DNA of 12,576 nucleotides from an uncultured Mollicutes bacterium (GTDB lineage Bacteria > Bacillota_I > Bacilli_A > UBA3375): contig CAMZNW010000111.1 in NCBI GenBank assembly GCA_947313935.1, positions 1 to 12,576 of the forward strand, written 5' to 3'. Of this stretch, positions 1 through 7,885 are shown one piece after another. Position 1 is the first letter of the stretch. Each line of letters opens with the position of its first letter. Both the position numbers and the translations under genes were made by a program. A model generated the notes under the pieces. The model saw nothing but the letters and a program-made list of their open reading frames with translations. It was not told the origin of the DNA and did not search any database.

Positions 1-434
1 ATTAATAATGCAATTATTAATAAGACACTTTTATTCCACTTATAAAATATTTTATGAGCTAAACGATACCAAGCTAATACTATTAAAAACCACAATGCAT
101 AAGATTGATACCATAAATTATAATTTATAGTGCCACTTATAGCACCATGATAAAACCGATAAATAATTGTTGTAATTAAATAAGGAATAATTAATGATTT
201 AATTGTTGTTTTCAAAATTATACTAAATTTTCTTTTATCTAAATTTTTTGCAAAATAACCAGAAATAAAAATCATCATTGGCATATGAATACTATAAATG
301 TATCCACCTACTGCATCAAAAAAATACGGATTACTTCGATGAACATGACCCAAAGTATGACCTGTTACAACTAATATAATCAACACAAATTTTAAATTAT
401 CAAATATAGGATTACGTTTTTTTATTTGACTCAT
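1..434 (-). CDS. Membrane O-acyltransferase, acyltransferase-3 family (3'-truncated by window edge)
   Basis: Translating the minus strand from the ATG at 434-432 gives 144 codons open to the left edge, so the C-terminus is missing. The N-terminus reads FDNLKFVLIILVVTGH, with the conserved His near residue 26, followed by IYSIHMPMMIFISGYF around residues 55-70. These two signatures mark acyltransferase-3 membrane proteins (OafA/WecH, COG3594 fucose O-acetylase type), which move acyl groups onto surface sugars at the membrane. Hydrophobic helices continue (SLIIPYLITTIIY; ALWFLIVLAWYRL), as expected of a multi-pass protein. A strong AAGGAG at 444-439 overlaps the acetate kinase stop codon, so translation is probably coupled to ackA with an 8-base gap. 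The substrate cannot be told from this fragment. Confidence 0.85.
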   Translation of the reverse strand, partial: MSQIKKRNPIFDNLKFVLIILVVTGHTLGHVHRSNPYFFDAVGGYIYSIHMPMMIFISGYFAKNLDKRKFSIILKTTIKSLIIPYLITTIIYRFYHGAISGTINYNLWYQSYALWFLIVLAWYRLAHKIFYKWNKSVLLIIALL

Positions 435-438
435 TGTA

Positions 439-444
439 CTCCTT
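439..444 (-). promoter_or_regulatory. Ribosome binding site of the acyltransferase, overlapping the ackA stop
   Basis: AAGGAG lies four bases before the ATG at 434 and shares two bases with the TAA stop of ackA. It fixes the start of the truncated acyltransferase and implies cotranscription with ackA. Confidence 0.75.
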
Positions 445-1627
445 AAAATTTTTCTGCTTCTAAAGCAATTTGATATTCTTCATCTGTATTAACAACCCAT
501 ACTTTAACACTAGAATCATCTAAAGTTATTACTCGATCATCATGTAGAGTGCTATTTATATTTATACTATTATCAATTTTTATATTGAATAAATCTAAAG
601 CATCTAAAGTCATTTTTCTAATTAAAGCATTATTTTCACCAATTCCACCTGTAAATGAAATAATGTCTAGACCACCCATTCGAGCTGCATATGCACCAAT
701 TGTTTCTACTAAACGAGTAACATATAATTCAAAAGTAAATATAGCTTGCATATCTCCATCGTCAGCTTTTTTAGCTAAATCACGACAATCATTTGAAAAT
801 TCAGATACTCCTAACATTCCAGATTCATTATTTAAAATATGTGTTATTTCAAAAACATCTTTATTTAATTCTTTGGCCATGTACTCAATTATCGATGGAT
901 CAATATCTCCACTTCTAGTTCCCATCATAATTCCTGCAAGTGGAGTTAATCCCATTGAAGTAGTTAATACTTTGGCATCTTTTATTGCACATAATGAAGC
1001 ACCATTTCCAAGGTGGCAATTAATTATTTTTAAATCTTCAAGGGGTACTCCTTCTAGTTGAGAAATTTTATTAGCTACAAATTTATGACTTGTTCCATGC
1101 ATTCCATAACGACGAACTCCATGTTTTTTATACCAACTATATGGTACTGGATATATATATGATTCTTTTGGCATACTTTGGTGAAATTCTGTGTCAAAGA
1201 CAGCAATATTTTGTGCATTTGGTAATAATTTCATAAATATTTTAATTCCATCAGCATTAGCTTTATTATGTAAAGGAGCTAATTTTTGTAATTCATATAT
1301 TTGTTCAAGTTTTTGTTCATTAACAATAGTAGAACTAGTAAATATTTCCCCACCTTGAACAACACGATGTCCAACTTTAGTTATTTCAGCCAAATCATCA
1401 ATTAATTTATGTTTTTTTAATTGTTCTAATAATAAATTAATTGCTACTTCATGAGTAATAATAGTTTGTTCTATAACATGTTTTTGTTTTTGATATTTTA
1501 GGACGAAATTTGCTTCTTGACCTATTCTTTCTATAATCCCTTCACAAATTACTTCATATTGAGGCATATTATATAATTTGAATTTCAAAGATGAACTTCC
1601 TGAATTAATAATTAATGTTTTGCGCAT
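443..1627 (-). CDS. ackA: Acetate kinase
   Basis: A complete 394-residue protein of normal family length that interconverts acetyl phosphate + ADP with acetate + ATP in the cytoplasm. The N-terminal ASKHA motif INSGSSSLKF (Asn8), the Arg88 motif GHRVVQGGE, Asp145 in FDTEFHQSMP, RYGMHGTSH (His181), GTRSGDIDP (Arg238), FTGGIGEN (about 325-332) and the terminal TDEE (Glu384) are all present in order. Active-site residues known from the Methanosarcina enzyme are thus conserved. The motif usually written GHRVVHGGE has Gln in place of the second His, which I take to be a tolerated variant. The ATG at 1627 has AAGGAG at 1638-1633. No phosphotransacetylase gene adjoins it. An extended -10 promoter lies upstream and an acyltransferase follows 8 bases after its TAA stop. 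Confidence 0.97.
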   Translation of the reverse strand: MRKTLIINSGSSSLKFKLYNMPQYEVICEGIIERIGQEANFVLKYQKQKHVIEQTIITHEVAINLLLEQLKKHKLIDDLAEITKVGHRVVQGGEIFTSSTIVNEQKLEQIYELQKLAPLHNKANADGIKIFMKLLPNAQNIAVFDTEFHQSMPKESYIYPVPYSWYKKHGVRRYGMHGTSHKFVANKISQLEGVPLEDLKIINCHLGNGASLCAIKDAKVLTTSMGLTPLAGIMMGTRSGDIDPSIIEYMAKELNKDVFEITHILNNESGMLGVSEFSNDCRDLAKKADDGDMQAIFTFELYVTRLVETIGAYAARMGGLDIISFTGGIGENNALIRKMTLDALDLFNIKIDNSININSTLHDDRVITLDDSSVKVWVVNTDEEYQIALEAEKF

Positions 1628-1716
1628 TTTTTCTCCTTTTTTATAATAAAATTTCGTATTATCTATTTTATATATATCAATTATAGATTTAAAATATTTC
1701 TTTTAATTCTGTCCAT

Positions 1717-1764
1717 TTTTCATTTTAATACTTTAAAAACTATAAATTTATTTTCATTTTAATA
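1717..1764 (-). repeat. Pair of 14-base direct repeats in the ackA leader
   Basis: The minus-strand sequence TATTAAAATGAAAA occurs exactly twice, at 1764-1751 and 1730-1717, 34 bases apart. The first copy begins at the last base of the ackA -10 box and so covers the likely transcription start; the second lies in the 5' leader. The copies contain G and are not simple poly-A/T. They could be paired operator half-sites or chance in AT-rich DNA. Confidence 0.45.
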
Positions 1765-1772
1765 TTATATCA
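1764..1772 (-). promoter_or_regulatory. Extended -10 promoter for ackA
   Basis: TGATATAAT on the minus strand is a perfect TATAAT with the TGn extension. It sits about 140 bases before the ackA start and just downstream of the preceding gene's stop. No good -35 is seen at 17 bases (TAATTA), which is common for extended -10 promoters. Confidence 0.55.
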
Positions 1773-1778
1773 TAATTT

Positions 1779-1798
1779 AACTTTTTTAATTAAAAGTT
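1779..1798. repeat. Inverted repeat overlapping the ackA -35 region
   Basis: Perfect 7-base arms (AACTTTT / AAAAGTT) enclose a 6-base spacer. The dyad covers the place where the ackA -35 would lie and is only 13 bases beyond the stop of the upstream gene. Without GC pairs or a T-tract on the minus strand it is a poor terminator, so an operator is at least as likely. Confidence 0.35.
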
Positions 1799-1810
1799 CC
1801 AAAGTGTCTC

Positions 1811-2458
1811 TTAACAAATAAATTGCTTGGAATACTTTATCTCATTATTAACATTAACTAATTGTTTTACTTCTTTATATTTTTTCAAAGTTACTTTTTG
1901 AGCTATTTCATAAGTTGAGTTATATAATATCTCTTCTAATTTTTGATCACAAATGCATACTTCTTCTATATATTTTTTAATATCTAATATTGTTAACATA
2001 CTAATAAATTGAACTAACTCATTATAAGCATAAATGAAATCTAAAGCTACTTTTTTGGGAATGTGATTTTTGAAAATTATTATGCAGGCTTTATCTAAAC
2101 TTTGTTTTTCTATAATGCTGTTAAACATCATATTTGTAATAATAGTTATATTTTTTTCTTGTATTATTTCAGGTTTTAATATTAATTTTTGTTCGAAATA
2201 AATTTCATAATTTTTTAAATTTATTTCATTTATAGTATTTTCTAAAATACCACCACAATAAAATTTTTGAGTAGCTTTTTCTGATTCTAAAAAATCACTA
2301 AATTTCACAAAATAAAGATGACTTTTTGTTTTATCATTTTGGAAATTCAATTCAATACTTAAATTATGTTTACTAAATATTCCATAACTAATTCCCATCA
2401 TTAACAACAAACTAAATTGACTGTCACTTTCAAGAGTAATATTTAATTTATTTTTCAC
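1811..2458 (-). CDS. Unrecognised 215-residue protein coupled to thiI
   Basis: I do not recognise a family with confidence. It has no signal peptide and no clear membrane segment. The N-terminal stretch LNITLESDSQFSLLLMMGIS, followed by YGIFSKHNLSIELNF, faintly resembles the opening of type-2 substrate-binding proteins (strand, helix, then a 'gly/phe...leu-x-val-glu-leu' strand). The helix ALDFIYAYNELVQFISM would suit the C-terminal lobe, but at 215 residues and without an export signal it would be a reduced, cytoplasmic form. Its Cys residues (YCGG, EVCICDQ and a Cys as the very last residue) are not in a standard metal motif. It starts with GTG at 2458-2456, sharing GTGA with the thiI stop, so it is translationally coupled to the thiouridine/thiamine sulfur genes. 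It ends in TAA. Confidence 0.75.
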   Translation of the reverse strand: MKNKLNITLESDSQFSLLLMMGISYGIFSKHNLSIELNFQNDKTKSHLYFVKFSDFLESEKATQKFYCGGILENTINEINLKNYEIYFEQKLILKPEIIQEKNITIITNMMFNSIIEKQSLDKACIIIFKNHIPKKVALDFIYAYNELVQFISMLTILDIKKYIEEVCICDQKLEEILYNSTYEIAQKVTLKKYKEVKQLVNVNNEIKYSKQFIC

Positions 2459-3648
2459 ATTAACTCATCTAAAATACTATTTGTTTGATGTAAGTCATTA
2501 TATTTATATATTTTAATTGGAGAATTTTCAATTAATTTTTTAAAGTCTATTTTTTCTTCTTCTGCTTCAATTATTTCTAATTTAGGACTTGTTGCAGGAT
2601 TTTTAGGTAAAAATATTACACAACAATCTTCATATGGTAAAATAGATATTTCATAAGTTTTATATTTTTCAGCTAATTTAATAATTTCTAATTTATCCAT
2701 TGTAATTAAAGGCCGTAAAATTAAATTTGGTACAGTGTTGTCTGTAACAAACATTCCATCAATCGTTTGACTAGCTACTTGTCCTAATGATTCTCCTGTT
2801 ATAATTACACGTGAACGCATTTTATAACATGCTCGACTTGCTTGACGTAACATCATACGACGTAAAATCGTTACTTCATAGCGGTCTTGACACTCTTGAT
2901 GAATTGCTAATTGTATTTCTGAAAAGTTACAATCAATTAATTTTATATCTTTGTCAAAAGTTTGAAGAATTTTTACTAAATCAAATACTTTTTGTAAACT
3001 TTCTTGTTTTGTATATGGCGGGGAAGAAAAATGAAGACATGTAATTTTTAATCCTCTTTTCATTGCCATAATTGCAGCAACTGGTGAATCAATTCCACCA
3101 CTTAATAATACAATACTCTTTCCAGCTGTTCCAATTGGTAACCCCCCCATCCCAAGAATTTTTTGATGAAAAACATATGCACTATTTTTTTGAATTTCAA
3201 TATTTATTTCTTGTTCTGGGTTTTTAACATCAACTCGCATCCCCTTTAATCCATCATTGGCAAATAAAATTGCTCCTCCAACTATTCGTGAAACTTCTTG
3301 AGATAATAATGGGAATGTTTTGTCTGAACGCTTAGTATTAACTTTGAAACATGGCATATCAATATTAAAATTATTTATTGCAACTTCTTTTATTGTTTCA
3401 ATATTTGGTTCACAAACATCAGCAATTGAAAATGAATGAATTCCTGGAATTTTTTTTATAATCCCTTTTATTTCTTCAAAATATTCTACTTTTCGAATAT
3501 TTATATATATTCTATTTCGATCTTTATGAAAAGTCAATTCAAAATCACTTAATTGTTTTTGAATATTGTTATATAATACTCGCTCACATTCTTTTCTATT
3601 TTTTCCTTTTAAAGTTAATTCTCCAAATCTAATTAAAATTACTTTCAT
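2455..3648 (-). CDS. thiI: tRNA 4-thiouridine synthase ThiI (rhodanese-less type)
   Basis: Cytoplasmic enzyme that adenylates U8 of tRNA and inserts sulfur as s4U; it can also serve sulfur transfer for thiamine thiazole. At 397 residues it is the short form lacking the C-terminal rhodanese domain, as in Bacillus. The N-terminal ferredoxin-like region begins MKVILIRFGELTLKGKNR. A THUMP domain spans roughly residues 60-165. The PP-loop ATP site is LLSGGIDSPVAA (183-189 core), followed by GESLGQVASQT (285-295) and the Cys pair in PYEDCCVIF (342-343), the likely sulfur-handling site. It overlaps the cysteine desulfurase gene by 20 bases, matching the NifZ-ThiI partnership known in B. subtilis, in which the desulfurase delivers persulfide directly. 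Its ribosome binding site is weak (GTGAG), consistent with coupling. It ends in TGA. Confidence 0.96.
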   Translation of the reverse strand: MKVILIRFGELTLKGKNRKECERVLYNNIQKQLSDFELTFHKDRNRIYINIRKVEYFEEIKGIIKKIPGIHSFSIADVCEPNIETIKEVAINNFNIDMPCFKVNTKRSDKTFPLLSQEVSRIVGGAILFANDGLKGMRVDVKNPEQEINIEIQKNSAYVFHQKILGMGGLPIGTAGKSIVLLSGGIDSPVAAIMAMKRGLKITCLHFSSPPYTKQESLQKVFDLVKILQTFDKDIKLIDCNFSEIQLAIHQECQDRYEVTILRRMMLRQASRACYKMRSRVIITGESLGQVASQTIDGMFVTDNTVPNLILRPLITMDKLEIIKLAEKYKTYEISILPYEDCCVIFLPKNPATSPKLEIIEAEEEKIDFKKLIENSPIKIYKYNDLHQTNSILDELM

Positions 3649-4747
3649 TATTAGTACTCACTTTCTTAATAAAATTACATAATTGATCTATTTCAGTTTT
3701 TGTTGTTGTATTTGAAATACTAATTCGAATTGTTTTTTGCATTATTTCTTGTTTAACACCAATTGCTTTTAAACTTATTGAGGTACTTTTTACTTTTGTA
3801 CTACATGCACTTTTTGTTGATATTTTAAACCCATTATCATAAAATAGTTGTTCTAAACTTTCACCTTGAAGAATGTTATTAAATGTTATTGAAACAATAT
3901 TAGTAATTGGTAATGTATTAAACTCAACACCTTGAATAACTTTTAATTTTTGGGTTAAATAATTTAAATTATCATTTAAATTAATAAGTTTATCATTATA
4001 ATTATCCATTAATAACTCAATTGCTTTAGTTATAGCAATTATATTCTCTAATGGTTGAGTTCCACGCAACATTGTATTATAATGTTCATAAGCATTTGTA
4101 TTTGTAAAATTTAATTTCTTTTGATAAAAAACAATTCCAATTCCTTTTGGACCAGATATTTTATGTCCAGAAATAGTAAAAGCATCTATATATTTGAAAG
4201 TTGGGATTTTTATTTTTCCTAATCCTTGGATAAAATCTGTTATTACAACAATTTGTGGATTAATATTTTTTATATTTTTACTTATTTCATCAATATCATT
4301 AACAGTCCCTAATTCATTATTAACTGTCATAATACTTACTAATACCGTATTTTTTTTTATTTCCTTTATAACATCTTCACTATTAATTATACCATCTGTA
4401 TTTGGATTAATATAAGTTACTTGGTGACCTAATGTTTCTAAATATTGAAACGTTTTTAACATCGAATTATGTTCATATTTACTTGTAATAAAATGTTTTT
4501 TTGAACTAAATTTATCTGCTATACTTGTTACTAACATATGATTTGCTAATGTTCCACTTGGAGTAAAAATAAGTTCATATCCTTCTAAATTCAGTATACT
4601 TATTATTTTTTTTATTGCAGCATTTTTTATTTTTAAAGATTCTTTTGTATTATCTAAATGATAATAGTGTTTTTTAGCTACTTTTTCATATGTTTCTAAA
4701 ACTTGTTCATCCATTTTGGTCGTTGCTGCATAATCAAAATATATCAC
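3629..4747 (-). CDS. nifS: Cysteine desulfurase, NifS/IscS family (probable sulfur donor to ThiI)
   Basis: A 372-residue PLP enzyme that removes sulfur from L-cysteine, leaving alanine and an enzyme persulfide. The start IYFDYAATT is canonical. The cofactor site has His93 in YEHN, NNELGT near 143-148, Asp171 in TDFIQGLGK and the Schiff-base Lys196 in SGHKISGPKG. The catalytic Cys315 lies in STKSACSTK, where the usual Gly before SAC is Lys. Arg341 in KTIRIS likely binds the substrate carboxylate. The start codon is GTG at 4747-4745, four bases after GGAGG (4756-4752), and shares its G with the TAG stop of the SNF2 gene. Next to thiI it most likely acts like NifZ of B. subtilis in tRNA s4U synthesis; no Fe-S scaffold gene is nearby. 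Confidence 0.94.
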   Translation of the reverse strand: MIYFDYAATTKMDEQVLETYEKVAKKHYYHLDNTKESLKIKNAAIKKIISILNLEGYELIFTPSGTLANHMLVTSIADKFSSKKHFITSKYEHNSMLKTFQYLETLGHQVTYINPNTDGIINSEDVIKEIKKNTVLVSIMTVNNELGTVNDIDEISKNIKNINPQIVVITDFIQGLGKIKIPTFKYIDAFTISGHKISGPKGIGIVFYQKKLNFTNTNAYEHYNTMLRGTQPLENIIAITKAIELLMDNYNDKLINLNDNLNYLTQKLKVIQGVEFNTLPITNIVSITFNNILQGESLEQLFYDNGFKISTKSACSTKVKSTSISLKAIGVKQEIMQKTIRISISNTTTKTEIDQLCNFIKKVSTNNESNFN

Positions 4748-7605
4748 TATTCCTCCAATAAATCTTTTATAACATCAATTGATAACTTATTTAAATAACT
4801 TACTTCCTCGTCTAAAATATCATCAGAAATTATTTTTTTTTGTTCATTTAATAAATTAATTTTTTCTTCTATTGTATCCTTTGTTAAAAATCTAAATACT
4901 TGAACATTATTGTTTTGACCAATTCGATGTGCTCGATCAATTGCTTGTGCTTCCACTGCTGGATTCCACCAAGGATCATAAATAATTACATTTGATGCAC
5001 CAACTAAATTCAAACCAACTCCACCTGCTTTTAATGAAATTAAATAAACTGGTACATGATTTTTATTAAATTTCTCTACATCCATTAAACGTTGCTTCGG
5101 TTTAGTTTTACCATCTAAATAATAACTTTTAATCTTTTTTTCTTCTAAGCGTTGTTCTAACTTTTTTAATACTTTTGTAAATTGAGAAAATATAACAACT
5201 TTTTTATTACTTGTAATTATTTCATCAATTATCTCATCAAACATAATTAATTTCGCATTATCACCTAAATAATCTGGATAAACTATACTTGGATCAATAC
5301 TTATTTGTCTTAACCTTGTAATAGCAGCTAATACTTCCATATTAGAAGTATTGATAATTTTTTTTTGCTTTATATCATTAATATAGTTTGCATATAATGC
5401 TTTTTGCATTTCAGGCATTTCACAATAAACATTACGAATAACTTTTTCTGGCAACTCTTTTAAAACTGTATTTTTATTTCGTCGTAAAATAAATGGTTTT
5501 GTTATTTGCTTTAATTGATTAATTAATTTTTCTTTATTTTTATTATTATTAATATATTTTTTAACAAATTCTTGTGAGTTTTGTAAATAACCAGGTATTA
5601 TAAAATCAAATAATGACCATAATTCTAATAAATTATTTTCAATTGGAGTACCAGTTAAAGCAATAAAAAAATTTCCTTGTAATTGCTTAACAACACGAGA
5701 CGTTTTAGTTTCAGCATTTTTTATATATTGTGCTTCATCAATTACAATACATTCATAGTGTTGTTCAATAAAATATTCATAATCATTTATTAAAGTTGAA
5801 TAAGCAATTAATATAATTTCATCACCCTTTAATTTACTACATATTTTAGTCCGTTGTTGTTTATTACCTTCAATTATTACTATTTTTTGATTTTTATTAA
5901 AACGTTTAAATTCAGCTTCCCAATTATATAACAAAGCTTTTGGCATTACAATTATCGCTTTTTTAATTAAATTAACTTCAAAAAAGCTAATTACTTGAAT
6001 TGTTTTCCCAAGACCCATTTCATCAGCTAATAGTCCACCTAAAGAAGCTTTATATAAAGTTGTTAACCAACTAACTCCCTTTACTTGATAATCACGTAAT
6101 TGATAATTTTTATTATTAAAAACTTTTATTTCAAGATCTTCAATTAAAGTTATTTTCTCAATATAATCATCAAATTCATGATTTGACGTAAGATTACCAA
6201 ATAATTTTTCTGCGCTACTTTTAATCTTAAAAGCTTGATATTTTGGTATTCGGTATGTATTTAATTTATGAGAATTATCTCCAATTACTTCCTTTAAAAA
6301 TAATAATTGATTAATTAATTGTGAATCTGTTAATGATATAAAACGATTATCTTGCATTAGATGATATTCTTTATTATCTACATAACTTTTTAAAATATCA
6401 TTTAATTCTTCGATATTAACATCTCCAAGAGAAAAATCAATTTCAAAATATTCTTTCTCTTCATTAAAATCAATATTAAATTTACTTTGATTTGGTTCAT
6501 AATTTAATATTTTCTTTTGTAATTTTTCATCTAAAAACACATCGTAATTTTGTTTAATATCAAATAAATTTTTAGTTAAAAAATAATATTGTGCTCTATT
6601 TGCACTAACAATAAAACACATACTCTCAGCATCATAAATATAACCTTGATTAATTAAAGATTGTATAACAAAATTTTCTTTTTCATAATTTCTTTTTATT
6701 AAAATATTTTCTTGCTTAATTCCAACTTCATATTCTCCATATTTAAAAATTGGTTTAATTTTAATTACTTTATTTTCTTGATAACAATACAAACTAGCCT
6801 TAAAACATTCATCAATTATTGTAAAGTTAAATTGTGGAGCAAACTTTATTTCAAATTCATTATATATATTTGGTACTACGTTATTAATAAAATCTTCTGC
6901 CTCTTTAGCAACCACAATAAATTCTTTTTTTTCATCATTAAAAGAATCCAATAATTTTATCTTATTTAATTGTTGTGCATTTAATACATAAACAACCTTA
7001 TTTAAATGATTTATTACAATTCCATTTGTTAAATATTCAAATTCATTACTTCGTTTCAATTTAATCATATATTCATGTTCCATTAAATAATCAATATAAA
7101 TAACAATATCATCTAATCGATCTTTAATTAAATATTCCGCATCATAAATATAAATTCTTTGATTAATTTTTGTTTTTAGTAATATTGATAAAGTTTCAAT
7201 ATCGACTAATTGAGTATTGATTGATTTTTGATTATTTTTAAAACTCTCTACTAATAACTTTAATTCTCGTAATAAATTTTGAGATAAAATATCTATTTTA
7301 TAGTTATTTGATACTAACTCTTTTCCCAAATTTAAATAATTATCGTTTGTTATATCATTAATAAATTTATCTACATTTTTAACAGTATATGGTTTATTTC
7401 CTAATAAACTAACACGTAAATCTATTTTAAATTTATTTAATTCACTATTACGAATTAATAAATCGACTACTACTGAATCATATTTTTTTTGTGGTGCATA
7501 TATTTTTTTTAATAAGTCCAATTTATATAAATCAGTCTTTGCTTTAACTTGTTCTTGCTCTTGAAGCGATAAATGGTCATTAATTGCAATACATCCCATA
7601 ACCAT
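4747..7605 (-). CDS. SNF2-family helicase/translocase, main open frame downstream of an internal stop
   Basis: A 952-residue frame with a large N-terminal bacterial SNF2-associated region, then the ATPase core: YQLRDYQVKGVSWL, Walker A DEMGLGKT (about 527-534), Walker B VIDEAQYIK (about 620), ALTGTPIEN (about 650), FILRRNK, VVIFSQFTKVL, SLKAGGVGLNLV and QAIDRAHRIGQ (about 885-895). Such proteins are ATP-driven DNA translocases that remodel protein-DNA or transcription complexes. The ATG at 7605 lacks a convincing ribosome binding site, and the codons just before it, GICKH, are the second half of a SWIM zinc finger. The true gene therefore starts at 7857 and is broken by TAA at 7638-7636. With that codon read through, the product would be 1036 positions, the usual size for SWIM-SNF2 proteins. 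It ends in TAG, overlapping the desulfurase start. Confidence 0.93.
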   Translation of the reverse strand: MVMGCIAINDHLSLQEQEQVKAKTDLYKLDLLKKIYAPQKKYDSVVVDLLIRNSELNKFKIDLRVSLLGNKPYTVKNVDKFINDITNDNYLNLGKELVSNNYKIDILSQNLLRELKLLVESFKNNQKSINTQLVDIETLSILLKTKINQRIYIYDAEYLIKDRLDDIVIYIDYLMEHEYMIKLKRSNEFEYLTNGIVINHLNKVVYVLNAQQLNKIKLLDSFNDEKKEFIVVAKEAEDFINNVVPNIYNEFEIKFAPQFNFTIIDECFKASLYCYQENKVIKIKPIFKYGEYEVGIKQENILIKRNYEKENFVIQSLINQGYIYDAESMCFIVSANRAQYYFLTKNLFDIKQNYDVFLDEKLQKKILNYEPNQSKFNIDFNEEKEYFEIDFSLGDVNIEELNDILKSYVDNKEYHLMQDNRFISLTDSQLINQLLFLKEVIGDNSHKLNTYRIPKYQAFKIKSSAEKLFGNLTSNHEFDDYIEKITLIEDLEIKVFNNKNYQLRDYQVKGVSWLTTLYKASLGGLLADEMGLGKTIQVISFFEVNLIKKAIIVMPKALLYNWEAEFKRFNKNQKIVIIEGNKQQRTKICSKLKGDEIILIAYSTLINDYEYFIEQHYECIVIDEAQYIKNAETKTSRVVKQLQGNFFIALTGTPIENNLLELWSLFDFIIPGYLQNSQEFVKKYINNNKNKEKLINQLKQITKPFILRRNKNTVLKELPEKVIRNVYCEMPEMQKALYANYINDIKQKKIINTSNMEVLAAITRLRQISIDPSIVYPDYLGDNAKLIMFDEIIDEIITSNKKVVIFSQFTKVLKKLEQRLEEKKIKSYYLDGKTKPKQRLMDVEKFNKNHVPVYLISLKAGGVGLNLVGASNVIIYDPWWNPAVEAQAIDRAHRIGQNNNVQVFRFLTKDTIEEKINLLNEQKKIISDDILDEEVSYLNKLSIDVIKDLLEE

Positions 7606-7635
7606 ATGCTTACAAATACCATTATTTAAAGATTC

Positions 7636-7638
7636 TTA
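7636..7638 (-). other. In-frame TAA inside the SWIM zinc finger of the SNF2 gene
   Basis: Reading continuously from the ATG at 7857, codon 74 is TAA. The frame gives GFCFC, stop, ESLNNGICKHMVMG: the CxC and CxH halves of a SWIM motif with 8 positions between them, counting the stop, a spacing normal for this finger. No frameshift is needed. A single-base change from a Tyr, Gln, Lys, Glu, Ser or Leu codon would explain it. Confidence 0.85.
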
Positions 7639-7857
7639 ACAAAAACAAAAACCATTTATTTTATCGTGTTGTTCACTAATTATTAATAGTACATCAAATT
7701 TTTCAACTTTATTATTTACTTTAATTGTAAAGACAATAGTTGCATTATCTTTTTTAGTTTCTTTTAAAATTGAAATAATATTATCATCATATTCCCAATT
7801 AGCATCTTTAATTAATTCTTTGGTAAATTTATTTTCTAAGTCTTGTTTTTTAATCAT
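7636..7857 (-). CDS. N-terminal segment of the SWIM-SNF2 helicase (73 codons before the internal stop)
   Basis: This frame starts at ATG 7857-7855 behind AAGGGG (7867-7862), a much better signal than the TTG at 7875 or the ATG of the main helicase frame. It encodes 73 residues: a charged helix (QDLENKFTKELI), then strands (TIVFTIKVNN, KFDVLLIIS), and ends KINGFCFC. In SWIM-SNF2 proteins exactly this kind of beta-rich segment precedes the CxC of the zinc finger, whose CxH half lies just past the stop and in the same frame. I therefore read it as the true start of the helicase gene rather than a separate protein. If translation really ends here, the cell makes a 73-residue fragment with half a zinc site. 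Confidence 0.8.
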   Translation of the reverse strand: MIKKQDLENKFTKELIKDANWEYDDNIISILKETKKDNATIVFTIKVNNKVEKFDVLLIISEQHDKINGFCFC

Positions 7858-7861
7858 ACAA

Positions 7862-7867
7862 CCCCTT
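7862..7867 (-). promoter_or_regulatory. Ribosome binding site deciding the SNF2 gene start
   Basis: AAGGGG is four bases before ATG 7857. It favours that codon over the upstream in-frame TTG and shows that the short frame before the internal stop is the natural 5' end of the helicase gene. Confidence 0.6.
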
Positions 7868-7885
7868 AGTTTCAATTAAAAAAAT

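Noticed and set aside
549..1061. 170-codon plus-strand open frame
   Set aside because: It is antisense to the conserved core of acetate kinase, resembles no family, and is a composition shadow.
1779..1798. Rho-independent terminator after the 215-residue gene
   Set aside because: The stem has one GC pair, and no T-tract follows it on the minus strand.
2455..2457. UGA = Trp code (Mycoplasma/Spiroplasma)
   Set aside because: The Trp codons examined are TGG, no in-frame TGA is needed to complete any gene, and thiI ends naturally at TGA.
6712..6954. Plus-strand frame rich in Phe/Ile/Asn, and similar ones at 2811-3044, 4194-4415, 10511-10720, 11408-11590 and 11781-12002
   Set aside because: All are antisense to well-supported genes and have the amino-acid composition expected of reversed AT-rich coding DNA.
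7605..7660. Frameshift at the TTTTTG repeat as the cause of the SNF2 interruption
   Set aside because: The sequences on both sides of the stop are in the same frame and rebuild a SWIM motif of normal spacing. The -1 frame soon meets another stop.
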